64,000 nt of DNA from assembly GCF_900115565.1 (NCBI RefSeq), contig NZ_FOWW01000004.1, forward strand, positions 434,001-498,000. Direction: 5' to 3'. The notes under the pieces were generated by a model. It made no database searches. It was given only the letters and a program-made list of their open reading frames with translations, and was not told where the DNA came from. Shown here in pieces: positions 1 through 8,585 of the stretch. Each line of letters opens with the position of its first letter. Within the stretch, counting starts at the first letter, position 1. Position numbers and translations under genes: made by a program. The stretch comes from Amycolatopsis arida. Lineage in GTDB: Bacteria > Actinomycetota > Actinomycetes > Mycobacteriales > Pseudonocardiaceae.

Positions 1-2
1 AG

Positions 3-2342
3 CTGGTCCGGCTGCCGGCGGTGCAGCGGATCGACCTGCCGCCGATGGGTGAGGCGGACGCGCGGGCGCTCGTCGAGGCGCTGGCCGAGGGTCCGCTCGA
101 CCCGGCACTGGTCGACACGGTGGTGGAGCGGTCCGAGGGCAACCCGTTCTTCGCCGAGGAGCTGCTCGCCTCGGGACCCGCGTGCGCCGACCTGCCGGCC
201 GGGCTGGCCGAGGTGCTGCTCGCCCGGCTCGAGCGGCTGCCCGCCGACGCCCGCCAGGTGGTGCGGGTGGCGTCGGTGGCCAACGGGCGGGTGTCGCACG
301 CGGCGCTGGCCGAGGTGTCCGGGCTGGGGGAGCGGGAGCTGGACGAGGCGCTGCGCGCCGCCGTGCAACACCACGTGCTGGTCGTCGAGCGGGGCTACTA
401 CGCGTTCCGGCACGCCCTGCTGCGCGAGGCCGTGTACGGCGACCTGCTGCCGGGGGAGCGGTCCCGGATGCACGCCGCGTACGCCGCGCGGCTGCTGGGC
501 CAGCCGGACGTGCGTGGGCGGGACGCGGCGCTGGCCTACCACAGCCTGCAGAGCAACGACCTGCCGACGGCGCTGGCCGCCGCCGTCCGCGCGGCCGACC
601 AGGCCGAGAAGCTGGGCGCGCCGGGATCGGCGCTCGGGCACGTCGAGCAGGCGCTGCGGATCTGGGACGCGGTGCCCGCGGAGCAGCGCCCGGACGGGGT
701 GGACGAGCACGAGCTGCTGCACGAGGCGTCCTACTTCGCCGGCGCCTCCGGCCAGCCGGAGCGTTCGATCGCCTATGCCCGTTCAGCCGTCGCCGCGCTG
801 GACGGCACGGTCCGTGCCGAGCGGGCCGCCAAGACCTGGCGGCGGCTGGCCCTGGCGCTGATGAGCCTGGACAGCACCCGCGACGAGGCGGTCGAGGCGG
901 TGGAGCGGGCGTGGGAGCTGGTCGCCGACGCCGAGCCGAGCCCGGCGCGGGTCTGGGTGCTGGCCACCAGGGCGCAGTTCCTGCGCAACACCGGCCAGTT
1001 CGCCGAGGCGCTGCGGTGCGCGCAGGCCGCCGTGGCCGACGCGCGCACGGTCGGCTCGCCGGCCGGCGAGGCCGACGCGCTGGTCGTGCTCGGCGCGCTC
1101 ACCGAGCACGACGGTGAGGTCGCCAGGGCCCGTGAGTTGCTCGACGAGGCGATGCGGAAGGCGCACGCCGCCGACGCGTCGGCGGTGGCGCTGCGCGCGC
1201 TGTACTTCCTCGGACTGAGCCACGACGATCACGGCGAGCTCGACCGGGCACAGGCCACCTACCGGCGGGCACTGGACTACGCCGAGGAGGCGGGGCTGAC
1301 CTGGAGCTCCTTCGGCATCGAGATCCGGCTCAAGCACCTGTTCCTGCGCTACGTCACCGGGGACTGGCCGGAGGTGGACGCCGCCGTGCTGCCCGAGCGG
1401 ACCGGATCGACCGTGGTGACCGCGCGGATGGCGGCGGCATGGGCGCACATCGCGGTCGGCCGGGGTGACCTGGCCGTGGCCGAGCGGCTGGTGGCCGACG
1501 TGGCCGAGCAATGGCGGACCGACACCCAGATCCCGCTGTCGGGCGGGGCGGCCCGGGCTGAGCTGGCGTTCTGGCGGGGAGATCACGCCGTGGCGGTACG
1601 CGGGGTGCGGGAGACCGTCGGCTGGCTCGAGGAGTTCACCCCGTGGCAGCTCGGCGGCATCCGGCTGGGCGCCATCGGCATCACCGCCGCGGCCGCGTGG
1701 GCGGCGAGCGCCCGGTTGCGCGGTGACGACGAGGCGGTGACCACCGCCGTTGCCGAGGGTGGGGCCCTGCTGGAGCACGTCCGCGGGTGCGCGGCCAAGG
1801 GGTGGCCGCGCACCGGCACGCTCGGTCCGGAGGGGCGGGCCTGGCTGGCGCGGGCGGAGGCCGCGGCGACTTGCCTGACCGGTGCGCCGGACCCGGAGCT
1901 GTGGGCGGAGGCCGTGCGGGCGTTCGACTACGGCGCGGTGTACGAGCAGGCGATCTGCCGGTGGCAGCGGGCGGAGGCACTGCTGGCGCACGACGGCGCC
2001 GCGAACGCCGCGGCGGCCGCCGAGGAGCTGGCCGACGCGGCCGCGGTGGCGGAGCGGCTGGGCGCGCGGCCGCTGCGCGACGCGGTGCGCGACACCGCCC
2101 GGCGGGCGCGGGTGGACCTACCCGGCCAGGCGGCACGGCGGGACGTGGTGAGCCCGCTCACCGATCGGGAGCTGGCGGTGCTGCGCCAGGTGGCGCTCGG
2201 CCGGACCAACCGGCAGGTGGGCGCCGAGCTGTACATCAGCGAGAAGACGGTGAGCGTGCACCTGTCCAGGGCGATGGCCAAGCTGGGCGCGAGCCGCCGC
2301 GCGGAAGCCGTCGCCATCGCCTACGACCGCGGCCTCCTCTGA
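3..2342 (+). CDS. LuxR-family (LAL-type) transcriptional activator, 5'-truncated by window
   Basis: C-terminal 779 residues of a large ATP-binding LuxR activator. The frame is open to the left edge, so the GTG at 21 is not a convincing start and the N-terminal P-loop lies outside the window. Visible parts in order: the tail of the AAA/NB-ARC-like ATPase (EGNPFFAEELL near residue 52), a long alanine-rich helical middle resembling TPR repeats, and a C-terminal LuxR helix-turn-helix (LTDRELAVLRQVALG, then ISEKTVSVHLSRAMAKLG) ending only a few residues before the stop. LAL proteins activate transcription of carbon-use or secondary-metabolism genes after nucleotide and inducer binding. The target cannot be read here: the neighbour at 2405-4012 is convergent, so any partner gene is probably upstream of the window. 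Confidence 0.9.
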   Translation: MVRLPAVQRIDLPPMGEADARALVEALAEGPLDPALVDTVVERSEGNPFFAEELLASGPACADLPAGLAEVLLARLERLPADARQVVRVASVANGRVSHAALAEVSGLGERELDEALRAAVQHHVLVVERGYYAFRHALLREAVYGDLLPGERSRMHAAYAARLLGQPDVRGRDAALAYHSLQSNDLPTALAAAVRAADQAEKLGAPGSALGHVEQALRIWDAVPAEQRPDGVDEHELLHEASYFAGASGQPERSIAYARSAVAALDGTVRAERAAKTWRRLALALMSLDSTRDEAVEAVERAWELVADAEPSPARVWVLATRAQFLRNTGQFAEALRCAQAAVADARTVGSPAGEADALVVLGALTEHDGEVARARELLDEAMRKAHAADASAVALRALYFLGLSHDDHGELDRAQATYRRALDYAEEAGLTWSSFGIEIRLKHLFLRYVTGDWPEVDAAVLPERTGSTVVTARMAAAWAHIAVGRGDLAVAERLVADVAEQWRTDTQIPLSGGAARAELAFWRGDHAVAVRGVRETVGWLEEFTPWQLGGIRLGAIGITAAAAWAASARLRGDDEAVTTAVAEGGALLEHVRGCAAKGWPRTGTLGPEGRAWLARAEAAATCLTGAPDPELWAEAVRAFDYGAVYEQAICRWQRAEALLAHDGAANAAAAAEELADAAAVAERLGARPLRDAVRDTARRARVDLPGQAARRDVVSPLTDRELAVLRQVALGRTNRQVGAELYISEKTVSVHLSRAMAKLGASRRAEAVAIAYDRGLL

Positions 2343-2399
2343 CGCGGAGTTCGACGTTCCCGACGCCGAGTTCGACGTTCGGGATGACGGAATTCCGCG
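2343..2399. terminator. Bidirectional hairpin built on a 21-bp direct repeat
   Basis: The gap between the convergent LuxR gene and gabD2 holds GAGTTCGACGTTC twice (2347-2359 and 2368-2380, offset 21 bp). Outer arms CGCGGAGTTC (2343-2352) and GAATTCCGCG (2390-2399) pair with one G:T wobble. No T-tract follows. It is best read as a shared terminator for both strands. Its reverse complement matches the repeat at 31036-31075 over about 35 bases. Confidence 0.55.
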
Positions 2400-2404
2400 C
2401 CGCA

Positions 2405-4012
2405 CTACCGGCCGGGCAGCCGCCGCAGGGCTTTCAGGCTCACGGTCATGGCCCGGGTCCACAGCGCCGGCGGCATGCCGCGGAACGGCCGCAGCCGCAG
2501 GCCGCGCTGCACCGCGATCGACTGCGACTCGGTGTACTTCAGCAGCCCCTCGGCGCCGTTGCGCCGGCCGACGCCGGACTCCTTCATCCCGCCCATCGGC
2601 ACCCCGACGCTGCCGAAGGTCGCGGCGAACCCCTCGTTGACGTTCACCGTCCCGGCCTTCAGCCGTGCGGCCAGCGCCCACCCGGCCCGGGTGTCCCGCG
2701 TCCAGACGCTGGCGTTCAGCCCGTACTTCGTGTCGTTGGCCCGCTCGATCGCATCGTCGACGTTCGCGTACCCGTAGATCGCCACCACCGGGCCGAACGT
2801 CTCCTCCCGGAACAGCCGCGCCGACTCGGGCACGTCGGTCACGATCGTCGGCTCGTAGAACAGCGGCCCCAGGTCCGGCCGGGCCCGCCCACCGGTCAGC
2901 ACCCGCGCCCCCCGCTCCCGGGCGTCCGCCACGTGCGCGTCCACCGCCGCGAGCTGCTCGGCCGAGGTCAACGACCCCATGTCCGCGCCGTAGTCGAGTG
3001 CGGCCCCGAGCCGCAGCGCCTCGGTGCGCTCGACGAACGCCCTGGTGAACTCCTCCCGGATGCCGTCGTGCACGTAGATCCGCTCCACCGACACGCACAG
3101 CTGGCCGGCCGAGGAGAAGCACGCGGTCACCGCGCCCGCGGCCGCCTTCGCCACGTCGGCGTCGGGCAGCACCACCATGGGGTTCTTGCCGCCGAGCTCC
3201 AGCGAGTACCCGGTGAGCCGCTGGGCGACCTGCCCGGCGAGCGCCTTCCCGGTCGGTGTCGAGCCGGTGAAGCACAGGTAGTCCGACTCCTCCACCAGCG
3301 CCGCGCCGATGGTGGACCCACGGCCCAGCACCACCCGCCACACCCCGGCCGGCAACCCCGCCTCCTCGGCGAGCTCGTGCAGCCACAGCGCGGGCAGCGC
3401 CGTCTGGTTGTCGGGCTTCTGCACCACCGCGTTTCCCGCCATCAGCGCGGGCAACACGTCCATGGCGGTCAGCGCCAGCGGGTAGTTCCACGGTGAGATC
3501 ACCCCGACCACGCCCTTCGGGTGGCGGACCTCCCCGGCCCTGGTCAACGCCGGGATCACGCCCGCGGCCCGCCGGGGCCGCAGGATCCGCGCGCTGTGCC
3601 GGCCGTAGTAGGCGGCGACCAGCGCGGTCGACGCCACCTCGTCGAACGCGTCGATCCGCGCCTTGCCCGCTTCCACCTGGATCAGGTCGAGCACCTCGTC
3701 CTGCCGGTCCAGCACCAGATCGTGCAGCCGGACGAGGACGCGTTGGCGCTCGGCGACCGGCCGCGCCGCCCACGCCTGCTGGGCCTGCCGGGCCGCGGCG
3801 AACGCGGCGCGGGTGTCGGCGTCGGTGGCCTGCGGCAGCGTCGCGGTGAGCGACCCGGTGAACGGTGAGGTCGTCTCCACCGGCGCCGAATCCTTGCCGC
3901 CGGTCACCCGCCCGACCAGGGTCGCCGCCCGCGTCGCCGGTGGCGCGCCCGCGACGCCGCCGATGGTGCTCGGTACGTCCCTGCCCAAGGATTGCGGTGT
4001 CGTGCTGGTCAT
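2405..4012 (-). CDS. gabD2: Succinate-semialdehyde dehydrogenase (NAD(P)+), GabD2-like
   Basis: 535-residue cytosolic aldehyde dehydrogenase that most likely oxidises succinate semialdehyde to succinate. Family residues are visible in order: SPWNYP with Asn176, the FTGST NAD(P)-binding loop near 250, the general base Glu272 in LELGGK, the nucleophile Cys306 in SAGQLC, and EETFGPV further on. A longer frame begins at 4036, but the ATG at 4012 has GGAGG about 5 bases upstream and gives the usual family length, so I use it. Convergent with the LuxR gene; upstream there is only decayed sequence, so it appears monocistronic. The match of the whole chain to actinobacterial succinic-semialdehyde dehydrogenases is good, but other aldehyde substrates cannot be excluded. 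Confidence 0.85.
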   Translation of the reverse strand: MTSTTPQSLGRDVPSTIGGVAGAPPATRAATLVGRVTGGKDSAPVETTSPFTGSLTATLPQATDADTRAAFAAARQAQQAWAARPVAERQRVLVRLHDLVLDRQDEVLDLIQVEAGKARIDAFDEVASTALVAAYYGRHSARILRPRRAAGVIPALTRAGEVRHPKGVVGVISPWNYPLALTAMDVLPALMAGNAVVQKPDNQTALPALWLHELAEEAGLPAGVWRVVLGRGSTIGAALVEESDYLCFTGSTPTGKALAGQVAQRLTGYSLELGGKNPMVVLPDADVAKAAAGAVTACFSSAGQLCVSVERIYVHDGIREEFTRAFVERTEALRLGAALDYGADMGSLTSAEQLAAVDAHVADARERGARVLTGGRARPDLGPLFYEPTIVTDVPESARLFREETFGPVVAIYGYANVDDAIERANDTKYGLNASVWTRDTRAGWALAARLKAGTVNVNEGFAATFGSVGVPMGGMKESGVGRRNGAEGLLKYTESQSIAVQRGLRLRPFRGMPPALWTRAMTVSLKALRRLPGR

Positions 4013-4092
4013 CGCCGCCTCCGTGTCCGCGCCCACTGGTTACCGACGAGTAGAGCATACCGCCGGTACGCGAACGATGGCGGCCGTCGTCA

Positions 4093-4265
4093 GCTCGGGT
4101 GGGCTCGCCGGCGGCGCTCGGGGGAGAAGGTGTCGATGGTGCCGGGCCCCTGGTCCGGCTCGGCGTCCCAGCCACGGAGCTTCGCCACCAGCCGCTGGTA
4201 ACGGCCGCCGGTCGGGGCACGGTGATCTCGCCGGGCGGAACCTCGGACTCGATCTCGTAGAGGAA
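4093..4265 (-). pseudogene. Remnant coding sequence, frameshifted, function unknown
   Basis: Directly after the TGA at 4268-4266 the same frame continues with strongly GC3-biased codons (FLYEIESEVPPGEITVP). The coding signal then moves to another frame near 4220 (TGGRYQRLVAKLRGWDAEPD, ending PERRRRAHPS and a TGA at 4095-4093). No single open frame covers it, and the only start codons are upstream of the in-frame stop. I read this as the tail of a broken gene, either the continuation of the 4266-4538 ORF or a separate one. I do not recognise the family. Confidence 0.4.
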
Positions 4266-4538
4266 TCACCGGGCGACGGACAGCAGCACCGGGGCCGCGG
4301 CGGGGGTGAGCCGCACGGACAGCGTGCTGCCCTCGATCCGGAAGTGTTCCGCCTCGCCCTCGGCGAGGACGGGCCAGCCGTTGGCGCTCGTCGCCCCCTG
4401 CCACGTCCTGCCGGCGGCGGGCGCGGTGGCGTGCGCGGCGATGACGACGGCCGCCACGAGGAACACCGCCGTGGCGGCGTTGAGCGGCCAGGCCACCACG
4501 TTCACGCTGACCCCGTCCGGCCACACGCAGCGCGCCAC
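4266..4538 (-). CDS. Hypothetical small membrane protein, possibly a gene fragment
   Basis: A 90-residue frame with nearly all third codon positions G or C, which argues for real or recently real coding. It has one hydrophobic segment (PLNAATAVFLVAAVVIAA, about residues 18-35) and then a polar tail with WQGATSANGWPVL and HFRIEGSTLSVRL, so a single-span protein with an extracytoplasmic domain is likely. The frame is open upstream of the GTG at 4538 for about 15 codons, so the start is uncertain. The coding signal also goes on past its TGA, so it could be the 5' part of a disrupted longer gene. Family not recognised. Confidence 0.4.
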   Translation of the reverse strand: MARCVWPDGVSVNVVAWPLNAATAVFLVAAVVIAAHATAPAAGRTWQGATSANGWPVLAEGEAEHFRIEGSTLSVRLTPAAAPVLLSVAR

Positions 4539-4797
4539 GACGGGGCAGTCGAAGAAGCTCGTGCCGGTTCGCGGGGGCGCCGGTTACGAGTCGATCCCGG
4601 CTCCGCACGGTGAGCATTCGATGGCGTGCGGTACGCATGCTGGCCGCGATCCGGCCACCCTGGCCGGGTCCGCGTTCGACAACGCATAGCCGGGTCGGGC
4701 CCAGGGGTTCGCGAACGCGAACGTCACGGCGCGGGCGCGCGGACCTCATCACTGGTAGAGCGGGTCGGCCCGAGCGAGGGCCGGGCCGACCCGCGCC

Positions 4798-5409
4798 TCA
4801 GCCACCCGCGTACAGCTGCACAGCGAGGCGCTTCCACTCCTCGATCAGTTGCTTGCGCCGCTTGGGATCGCCACCGAGCTCGGCGTCGAGCGCGAGGCCA
4901 CGGGTGAGGTTGACGGTCAGCCAGAACAGCGTCTCCACCCGTTCCCGCGGCGCCGTGCCGGCGGCCGCGGCGATGTTCTCCAGGACGGACCGGCCCAGCG
5001 CCCGGTCGACCGGCCGCATGGCCGCCCTGAGCTCGGGGTCCGTGCGCGCCGCGACCCACAGCTCGGTCACCGCGGTCGACAGCGTGCCGGAGTAGGCCTC
5101 CCACAGCAGGTCGATGGCGGCGGCCACCCGTTCCGGCCCGGCCGGAAGGTCCGCCATCGAGCCGAGGCGCTGCGCCTTCAGCCGCTCGGTGAGGTGCTCG
5201 ATGGCGGCGGCCATCAGCTCGGCCTTGTCGGTGAAGTGGTGCTGCACGGCGCCCTTGGACACGCCGGCCCGCGCGCAGATCTCCTGCACGGAGGTGCGTG
5301 CGTAGCCGATCTCCACCAGGCAGTCGATCGTCGCGTCGAGCAGCGCCGCCCGGGTCCGCTCCCGCCGCTCGGCCTGCGTGCGGTGCCGCCGCGGTGTCGT
5401 GTCCGGCAC
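4798..5409 (-). CDS. TetR-family repressor, divergent from fadE/mcr
   Basis: 203 residues with an N-terminal TetR helix-turn-helix (ALLDATIDCLVEIGYARTSV, then EICARAGVSKGAVQHHF at about residues 24-65) and an all-helical C-terminal ligand-binding domain. The GTG start has GGGAG 7 bases upstream. It is transcribed away from the acyl-CoA dehydrogenase at 5528, and the 118-bp shared promoter holds two tandem 18-bp palindromes (5455-5490) that are its probable operators. The expected role is autorepression plus repression of the fadE-mcr pair, relieved by an acyl-CoA or related ligand. That ligand is inferred from context only. Confidence 0.85.
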   Translation of the reverse strand: MPDTTPRRHRTQAERRERTRAALLDATIDCLVEIGYARTSVQEICARAGVSKGAVQHHFTDKAELMAAAIEHLTERLKAQRLGSMADLPAGPERVAAAIDLLWEAYSGTLSTAVTELWVAARTDPELRAAMRPVDRALGRSVLENIAAAAGTAPRERVETLFWLTVNLTRGLALDAELGGDPKRRKQLIEEWKRLAVQLYAGG

Positions 5410-5454
5410 GGCTCACTCCCGCCTCGGTCTTTACCGGTCGTCCGGCTCGACGGT

Positions 5455-5490
5455 ACATTCCAGCTGGAACTTACATCCCGGCTGGAATGT
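5455..5490. promoter_or_regulatory. Two tandem 18-bp TetR operators
   Basis: Site 1 (5455-5472) reads ACATTCCAGCTGGAACTT and contains the perfect 12-bp palindrome TTCCAGCTGGAA at 5458-5469. Site 2 (5473-5490) reads ACATCCCGGCTGGAATGT. The two abut exactly, are 18 bp each, and share ACATnCCnGCTGGAA. They lie between the divergent TetR and fadE starts, the typical place for TetR binding. Confidence 0.7.
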
Positions 5491-5527
5491 TTGCCACCGA
5501 CGGCCGGAGCGGATCAGGAGGCTTGCC

Positions 5528-6679
5528 GTGGCGCTGCAGAGGCACCGGAGTTCGTGGAGCGACGACGACCTGGAGGAGTTCCGGGAGCTGGCGCGCACGT
5601 TCTGCCAGAAGGAGCTGACCCCCAACCAGGAGCGGTGGATCGAGAACAAGCAGGTCGACCGGGAGCTGTGGACCAAGGCGGGCGAGGTCGGCCTGCTCGC
5701 GCTGTCCGTTCCCGAGGAGTACGGCGGGGGCGGGGGCACGTTCGCCCACGAGACCGTGCTGCTCGAGGAGCAGGCCCGCTCCGGTGACGGCGCCTGGGGC
5801 GTGGCCGTGCACAGCGGCATCGTCGCGCACTACCTGCTGGCGTACGCGGCGGAGGAGAGGAAGCGGGAATGGCTGCCCAAGCTCGCCAGCGGCGAGTACG
5901 TCGGCGCGATCGCGATGACCGAGCCGGGCACCGGGTCGGACCTGCAGAGCATCAGGACCCGCGCCGTGCGCGACGGTGACTCCTACGTGGTCAACGGCGC
6001 GAAGACGTTCATCACCAACGGCGCGCAGGCCGACCTGGTGGTCGTGGCGGTGAAGACCGACCCGGACGCCGGCGCGCAGGGCGTCTCGCTGCTCGTGGTG
6101 GAGACCGACACGCCGGGCTTCCGCCGGGGTCGGGTACTGGACAAGGTCGGGCTCAAGGGGCAGGACACCGCCGAGCTGTTCTTCGACGACGTGCGGGTGC
6201 CCGCGGCGAACCTGCTCGGCGAGCAGGAGGGGCTCGGCTTCGTCCAGCTCATGCAGCAGCTGCCGCAGGAACGCCTGCTCATCGCGGTGACCGCGGTGGC
6301 CGGCATGGAGGCCGCGATCGACCAGACGATCGCCTACACCAAGGACCGCACCGCGTTCGGCCGGCCGATCTTCACCTTCCAGAACACGAAGTTCACCCTC
6401 GCGCAGGCGGCCACCGAGGCCGCGGTCGCCCGGGCCTTCCTCGACCAGTGCGTCGAGCGGCACCTGCGCGGCGAGCTCGACGTGCAGGGCGCGGCGATGG
6501 TCAAGCTGTGGACCACCGACCGGGTGAACAAGGTGATCGACGACTGCCTGCAGCTGTTCGGTGGCTACGGCTACATGACCGAGTACCCGATCGCCCGGGC
6601 CTGGGCCGACGTCCGGATCGCCCGGATCTTCGGCGGCACCAACGAGATCATGAAGGAGATCATCTCCCGCACGCTGTGA
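5528..6679 (+). CDS. Acyl-CoA dehydrogenase
   Basis: 383-residue FAD-dependent acyl-CoA dehydrogenase, the first oxidation of beta-oxidation. Signatures in order: AMTEPGTGSDLQSIRTRA (acyl/FAD-binding ACAD signature), KTFITNGAQADLVVVAVKT, the central DERLL-type segment (QERLLIAVTAV), GRPIFTFQNTKF, and the C-terminal QLFGGYGYMTEYPIAR and FGGTNEIMKEIISRTL. The start is set by AGGAGG at 5516-5521, six bases before GTG 5528; the frame extends upstream without a better site. The next gene, an alpha-methylacyl-CoA racemase, follows after 30 bp, and the pair is preceded by tandem TetR operators. This suggests a unit for a methyl-branched or side-chain acyl-CoA; the exact substrate is not readable. 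Confidence 0.88.
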   Translation: MALQRHRSSWSDDDLEEFRELARTFCQKELTPNQERWIENKQVDRELWTKAGEVGLLALSVPEEYGGGGGTFAHETVLLEEQARSGDGAWGVAVHSGIVAHYLLAYAAEERKREWLPKLASGEYVGAIAMTEPGTGSDLQSIRTRAVRDGDSYVVNGAKTFITNGAQADLVVVAVKTDPDAGAQGVSLLVVETDTPGFRRGRVLDKVGLKGQDTAELFFDDVRVPAANLLGEQEGLGFVQLMQQLPQERLLIAVTAVAGMEAAIDQTIAYTKDRTAFGRPIFTFQNTKFTLAQAATEAAVARAFLDQCVERHLRGELDVQGAAMVKLWTTDRVNKVIDDCLQLFGGYGYMTEYPIARAWADVRIARIFGGTNEIMKEIISRTL

Positions 6680-6709
6680 CCGGGCGATCGAAGGAAAGGA
6701 CGCAGTGAC

Positions 6710-7855
6710 GTGATGAAGCCTGGCCCGCTGAGCGGGCTGAAGGTGGTCGAGCTGGCCGGGCTCGCGCCCGCGCCGTTCGCCGGTACGGTGCTCGCCGACC
6801 TCGGCGCCGACGTGGTGCGGATCGACCGCGCCAGCCCCGGTGCCGACGTGCTCGGCTTCTCCTACGACCCGCTGATGCGCGGCCGGCGCACCATCGGCGT
6901 CAACACCAAGTCGCCGGAGGGCGTGGAGCTGGTGCTCCGGCTGGCCGAGCGGGCCGACGTGCTCATCGAGGGCTTCCGGCCCGGCGTGGCCGAGCGGATG
7001 GGCCTCGGCCCCGCCGACGTGCACGCGCGCAACCCGAGGCTGATCTACGGCCGGATGACCGGCTGGGGCCAGGACGGGCCGCTGGCCACCGCAGCCGGGC
7101 ACGACATCAACTACATCGGCATCGCCGGCGCGCTGGAGCCGATCGGCCGGGCCGGTGAGCGACCGGTCCCGCCGCTGAACCTGATCGGTGACTTCGGCGG
7201 CGGCGGGCTGTTCCTGGCGATGGGCGTGCTCGCGGCGCTGTACGAGCGCACCACGTCGGGCAAGGGGCAGGTCGTGGACGCCGCCATGGTCGACGGCGCG
7301 GCACTGCTCACCACGAGCCTGCACGGCATGCGCGCGTCGGGGGTGTGGCCGGGCGAGCGCGGCGACAACATGCTCGACGGCGGCGCGCCCTTCTACGACA
7401 CCTACGAGACCGCCGACGGCAAGTACGTCGCGGTGGGCGCGATCGAGATGCGGTTCTGGGCCGAGCTGCTGACGGTGCTCGACCTCGACCCGGAGACCGT
7501 GCCGTTCCACCTCGACAAGAACGAGTGGCCGCGGCTGCGGGAGATCCTGACCGAGGCCATCGGCAAGCACACCCGGGACGAGCTGGTGCGCAGGGCGGAG
7601 GGCACCGACGCGTGCCTGACCCCGGTGCTGTCGCCGTGGGAGGCGCCCGAGCACCCGCACAACCGCGCGCGGGGCACGTTCGTCGACATCGGCGGGGTGA
7701 TCCAGCCGGCGCCGGGGCCGCGGTTCGACCGCACCCCGCCGGCGGTGCCGGAGCCACCGCACGAGAGGGGGGCCGACACCGCCGACGTGCTCGGCGAGCT
7801 CGGCCTCGACGACGCCGAGCTCGAGCGGCTGCGCGCCGACGGGGTGGTGAGCTGA
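6710..7855 (+). CDS. mcr: Alpha-methylacyl-CoA racemase (CaiB/BaiF family III)
   Basis: 381 residues. Interconverts (2R)- and (2S)-methylacyl-CoA so that only the S form enters beta-oxidation; needed for pristanate-like chains and for the C25 centre of the cholesterol side chain. The family signature GHDINYIGIAGALE carries the catalytic His and is followed by the conserved LIGDFGGGG segment with the catalytic Asp, and KGQVVDAAMVDG. GTG 6710 and ATG 6713 are both possible starts; AAGGA lies just upstream. It sits 30 bp behind an acyl-CoA dehydrogenase under the same probable TetR control. A generic family-III CoA transferase is the alternative, but the GHDINY motif and length favour the racemase. 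Confidence 0.85.
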   Translation: MMKPGPLSGLKVVELAGLAPAPFAGTVLADLGADVVRIDRASPGADVLGFSYDPLMRGRRTIGVNTKSPEGVELVLRLAERADVLIEGFRPGVAERMGLGPADVHARNPRLIYGRMTGWGQDGPLATAAGHDINYIGIAGALEPIGRAGERPVPPLNLIGDFGGGGLFLAMGVLAALYERTTSGKGQVVDAAMVDGAALLTTSLHGMRASGVWPGERGDNMLDGGAPFYDTYETADGKYVAVGAIEMRFWAELLTVLDLDPETVPFHLDKNEWPRLREILTEAIGKHTRDELVRRAEGTDACLTPVLSPWEAPEHPHNRARGTFVDIGGVIQPAPGPRFDRTPPAVPEPPHERGADTADVLGELGLDDAELERLRADGVVS

Positions 7856-8092
7856 GCTGAACCGGCGAGCCGAACCCGTGGTGGGCGGGCGTGTCCGGTA
7901 GTGCGATCACGGCTGCTTCTCTAGAGTGGTGATCACACTCGCCGAACACGGGGAGTCATGGCGGCCGCCCATCCGCGTGATCATCGATCGCGTGTCCCGC
8001 GACACGGTGTACTTTTCGGAGGATGGTCGGGTCGCCGGCTGAGCACTGCGCCGCGCGGTGATCGCGGGGTGCACGACCGATCGGATGGAGCC

Positions 8093-8260
8093 ATGTCGCC
8101 GGGAGTCAAGAAGGTCCTCGTCATCGGCGTCGTCGCGCTCGTCCTCTTCCTCTTGATCAGCCGGCCGACGGAGTCCGCGGAGGCCGTGCAGACCGCGCTC
8201 GGATGGCTGCGCGACGGCGCCGAGGCCCTCCTCACGTTCGTCCAGAACCTGTTCGCCTGA
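8093..8260 (+). CDS. Small single-span membrane protein (55 aa)
   Basis: The frame could start earlier, but residues before ATG 8093 look non-coding; from the ATG there is a clean MSPGVKK start, a hydrophobic span (VLVIGVVALVLFLLIS) and an amphipathic tail ending FVQNLFA. GGAG lies only a few bases before the ATG, which is tight. A strong hairpin terminator begins 12 bp after the stop, supporting a real monocistronic gene. Function unknown. Confidence 0.6.
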   Translation: MSPGVKKVLVIGVVALVLFLLISRPTESAEAVQTALGWLRDGAEALLTFVQNLFA

Positions 8261-8272
8261 CCCCACATCGCA

Positions 8273-8307
8273 CCGGCCCGGCACGCCCTCGGGGCGCGCC
8301 GGGCCGG
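8273..8307 (+). terminator. Strong GC hairpin terminator
   Basis: Arms CCGGCCCGGCACGCCC (8273-8288) and GGGCGCGCCGGGCCGG (8292-8307) pair over 16 bp with one mismatch around a TCG loop, 12 bp after the small membrane protein stop. There is no clear T-tract, as is common in actinomycetes. Confidence 0.65.
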
Positions 8308-8585
8308 AGTGCTGCGCGCCCGAGCAGTGGCTACGGAGCGTCAGGGGACACCCGATGGCGATGTGAGGATCCACCATCCGGGTGGATTACGCCCCACAAC
8401 CCCCTGGTCACTGGATTCCTTGGCGCGGGGGACTGGCGGAGCATCGGCGCCGGGTCCTACTGTGCTCACATTGCGTGATCGGTCGATTGCCTCGGAGCCA
8501 ATCGCCGCACGCATGTTGGGCGCACCAGTTCCCGCGAGGCGGAACCAGTCCTGAACTACCCCAGTGCGTGGCTAAGGAGGCAGGG
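8308..8585. other. Intergenic region with a short palindrome
   Basis: No gene recognised. It holds the inverted repeat ATCCACC-ATCCG-GGTGGAT at 8369-8387 and the promoter region of the next gene, with AAGGAGG at about 8575-8581 as its ribosome binding site. I see no other organised element. Confidence 0.4.

Noticed and set aside
783-1991. Long minus-strand frame opposite the LuxR gene
   Set aside because: His/Arg/Pro-rich, no family motif, no ribosome binding site; the plus strand has a full LAL protein with correct codon bias.
5455-5490. Palindromes tested as KstR or KstR2 sites
   Set aside because: They lack AACnnGTT and CAAGnnCTTG cores; assigned to the adjacent TetR instead.
7890-7970. 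GATCAC...GTGATC inverted repeat before the small membrane protein
   Set aside because: Six-base arms with an 18-base gap are expected by chance in this composition; not enough to call an operator.
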